NCBI GenBank assembly: GCA_038231615.1
Contig: JBBRLA010000151.1
Location: forward strand, 1-14,156
DNA: 14,156 bases
Direction: 5' to 3'
Source of the DNA: JBBRLA01 sp038231615
GTDB lineage: Bacteria > Myxococcota_A > Polyangia > Palsa-1104 > JAEUJZ01
How positions within the stretch are numbered: position 1 is the first letter of the stretch; the number at the start of each line of letters is the position of its first letter. Of this stretch, positions 12,535 through 14,156 are shown one piece after another. The notes below the pieces were generated by a model. That model did not search any database and was not told the origin of the DNA. It saw only the letters and a program-made list of their open reading frames with translations. The position numbers and the translations under genes were made by a program.

Positions 12535-14156
12535 ATGACCGAGATCCCCAAGGCGTACGACCCCTCCCAGGTCGAGGCCAAGTGGTACCGCGTGTGGATG
12601 GAGCAGGGCTACTTCCACCCCGACGCAGCCACCCCCAAGACGCCCTTCAGCATCGTTATCCCGCCGCCCAACGTCACCGGGTCCCTGCACATGGGGCATG
12701 CGATGTACGTCAACCAGGACCTGTTGGTACGGTGGCGCCGGATGCAGGCCTGCAACACCCTGTGGCTGCCGGGCACGGACCATGCGGGCATCGCCACCCA
12801 GATCGTGGTCGAGCGCATGCTGGCCAAGGAGGAAGGCAAGAGCCGCCACGACCTGGGCCGGGAAGAATTCGTCCGCCGCGTCTGGGAGTGGAAGGAAAAG
12901 TACGGCAACCGCATCAACGAGCAGCTTCGGGTGCTGGGCTTCTCCCTGGACTGGGAACGCAGCCGCTTCACCATGGACGAGGGGCTGAACCGCGCGGTGC
13001 GCGAGGCTTTTGTCCAGCTTTATGAGGAGGGCCTGATCTACCGGGCGCGGCGCCTGATCAACTGGTGCCCGCGGTGCCAGACGGCGCTTTCGGACCTGGA
13101 GGTCGAGCCGGTCGAGACGGACGGCACGTTGTGGCACATCGTGTACCCCATGGCCGACGGCCCAGCCGAGGGCCAAGATCGTCTGGTGGTGGCGACGACG
13201 CGCCCCGAGACGCTTTTGGGCGACACCGCCGTGGCCGTACATCCCGACGATCCGCGCTTTCAGCACCTCATCGGCAAGCAGGTGCGCCTGCCGCTTTGCG
13301 GGCGCACCATTCCGGTCATCGCGGACTCGGTGCTGGTGTCGATGGAGTTCGGCACCGGCGCGGTGAAGGTCACCCCGGCCCACGACTTCAACGACTTCGA
13401 GACCGGGCTGCGCCACAATCTGGAGCAGATCTCGGTCTTCGACCTGGCCGGGAAGCTGAACGACAACGCCCCAGAGCGCTTCCGCGGCATGACCATCCTC
13501 GACGCCAGGAAAGCGGTGCTGGAGGCCCTGACACAGGAGGGCCTGCTGGCCCAGGAGAAGCCCCACAAGCTGAGCATCGGGCACTGCCAGCGCTGCGACA
13601 CGGTGGTCGAGCCGACAATCTCGATGCAGTGGTGGGTCAAGACCGAGCCCCTGGCGAAGCCGGCCATCGAGGCGGTCGAGCAGGGCAAGACGCGGTTTGT
13701 TCCGGAGAACTGGACCGACGATTATTTTCGCTGGATGCGCAACATCCGCGACTGGTGCATCTCGCGCCAGTTGTGGTGGGGACACCGCATCCCCGCGTGG
13801 TATGCGCCCGCCGCTTCTTTGGACGAGGGCGAGAGCCAGGTCTACGTGGCGCGGACCTTCGAGGAGGCGTGCCAGCAGGCCGGGCGCACCGACCTGCGCC
13901 AGGACGACGACGTGCTGGACACGTGGTTTTCGTCGGCGTTGTGGCCCTTCTCAACGCTGGGCTGGCCGGACAAGACCCGGGACCTGAAGACTTTCTACCC
14001 GACCTCGGTCATGGAGACCGGCCACGACATCCTGTTCTTCTGGGTCGCCCGGATGATGATGATGGGTCTGCACTTCATGAAGAAGGTCCCGTTCCGCACC
14101 GTCATGCTGCACGCGCTGGTGGTGGACGAGAACGGCGAGAAGATGTCCAAGTCCAA
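12535..14156 (+). CDS. valS: Valyl-tRNA synthetase, N-terminal part
   Basis: Partial gene: 540 codons are visible and the frame runs off the right edge; full enzymes are about 880-950 residues. It attaches valine to tRNA-Val in the cytoplasm and edits mischarged threonine. The HIGH motif is SLHMGHAM (HMGH, residues 52-55, normal for ValRS). Further blocks are LPGTDHAGIATQIVVERML, the zinc-type WCPRCQTALSDLEVE, the CP1 editing-domain VVATTRPETLLGDTAVAVHP and GAVKVTPAHDFNDFE, RDWCISRQLWWGHRIPAWY, and DVLDTWFSSALWPFSTLGWP. The final residues are KMSKS (536-540), so the window stops right at the second catalytic motif. ATG 12535 begins the homology and has an AAGG site nine bases upstream. It follows the receiver gene by 43 bases and may share its transcript. 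No T-box or tRNA-like leader is seen in the gap. Confidence 0.97.
   Translation, partial: MTEIPKAYDPSQVEAKWYRVWMEQGYFHPDAATPKTPFSIVIPPPNVTGSLHMGHAMYVNQDLLVRWRRMQACNTLWLPGTDHAGIATQIVVERMLAKEEGKSRHDLGREEFVRRVWEWKEKYGNRINEQLRVLGFSLDWERSRFTMDEGLNRAVREAFVQLYEEGLIYRARRLINWCPRCQTALSDLEVEPVETDGTLWHIVYPMADGPAEGQDRLVVATTRPETLLGDTAVAVHPDDPRFQHLIGKQVRLPLCGRTIPVIADSVLVSMEFGTGAVKVTPAHDFNDFETGLRHNLEQISVFDLAGKLNDNAPERFRGMTILDARKAVLEALTQEGLLAQEKPHKLSIGHCQRCDTVVEPTISMQWWVKTEPLAKPAIEAVEQGKTRFVPENWTDDYFRWMRNIRDWCISRQLWWGHRIPAWYAPAASLDEGESQVYVARTFEEACQQAGRTDLRQDDDVLDTWFSSALWPFSTLGWPDKTRDLKTFYPTSVMETGHDILFFWVARMMMMGLHFMKKVPFRTVMLHALVVDENGEKMSKS

Noticed and set aside
12457..13785. 442-codon minus-strand frame
   Set aside because: It is antisense to valS, which is unmistakable by HMGH, the editing domain and KMSKS.

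Overview
The window is GC-rich DNA (mostly C/G in third codon positions) that looks like the chromosome of a Myxococcota / deltaproteobacterial-type bacterium. The clues are a DUF4388-like + J-like + TPR protein, a receiver protein with a long Pro-rich linker and a conserved C-terminal helical segment, and lipoproteins with Asp-Leu-Pro linkers and a C..DCP.GLLC..G.C motif. Assignment is from protein style, not from a marker gene, so it is inference.

Left part (1-1391), minus strand: the first 150 codons of an NrnA-like DHH phosphoesterase run off the left edge. Behind it lies a scar at about 504-901, where the N-terminus of a probable ISL3-type transposase (frameshifted) is joined in frame to the C-terminal part of a Uma2/DUF820 protein. 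A small four-helix-type membrane protein (DUF1304) follows.

Middle (1443-7037): a 735-residue modular scaffold-like protein (DUF4388-like, degenerate J domain, TPRs, three kinds of repeats in the tail) converges on a 5'-truncated NAD-dependent epimerase remnant. Then, on the plus strand, come a Cys-rich lipoprotein and a complete glutaminyl-tRNA synthetase (glnS).

Right-middle (7038-10009), minus strand, probably one transcription unit: a small lipoprotein, a class III-type zinc alcohol dehydrogenase (S-(hydroxymethyl)glutathione dehydrogenase-like) and an exported M20 amidohydrolase, with gaps of 40 and 4 bases.

Right part (10120-14156), plus strand: an unrecognised protein with a Pro-rich tail and a possibly leaderless GTG start, a receiver-domain protein, and the first 540 codons of valyl-tRNA synthetase (valS), which ends in the window exactly at its KMSKS motif.

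No tRNA, rRNA, CRISPR array or intact mobile element was seen, and no gene-free stretch exceeds 300 bases apart from the pseudogene scar (452-1019). I do not see a clear new defence or biosynthetic system. The most unusual items are the transposase-Uma2 chimera, the repeat-bearing DUF4388/J/TPR protein, and a Gly in place of the conserved Ser of the GlnRS KMSKS-like loop.
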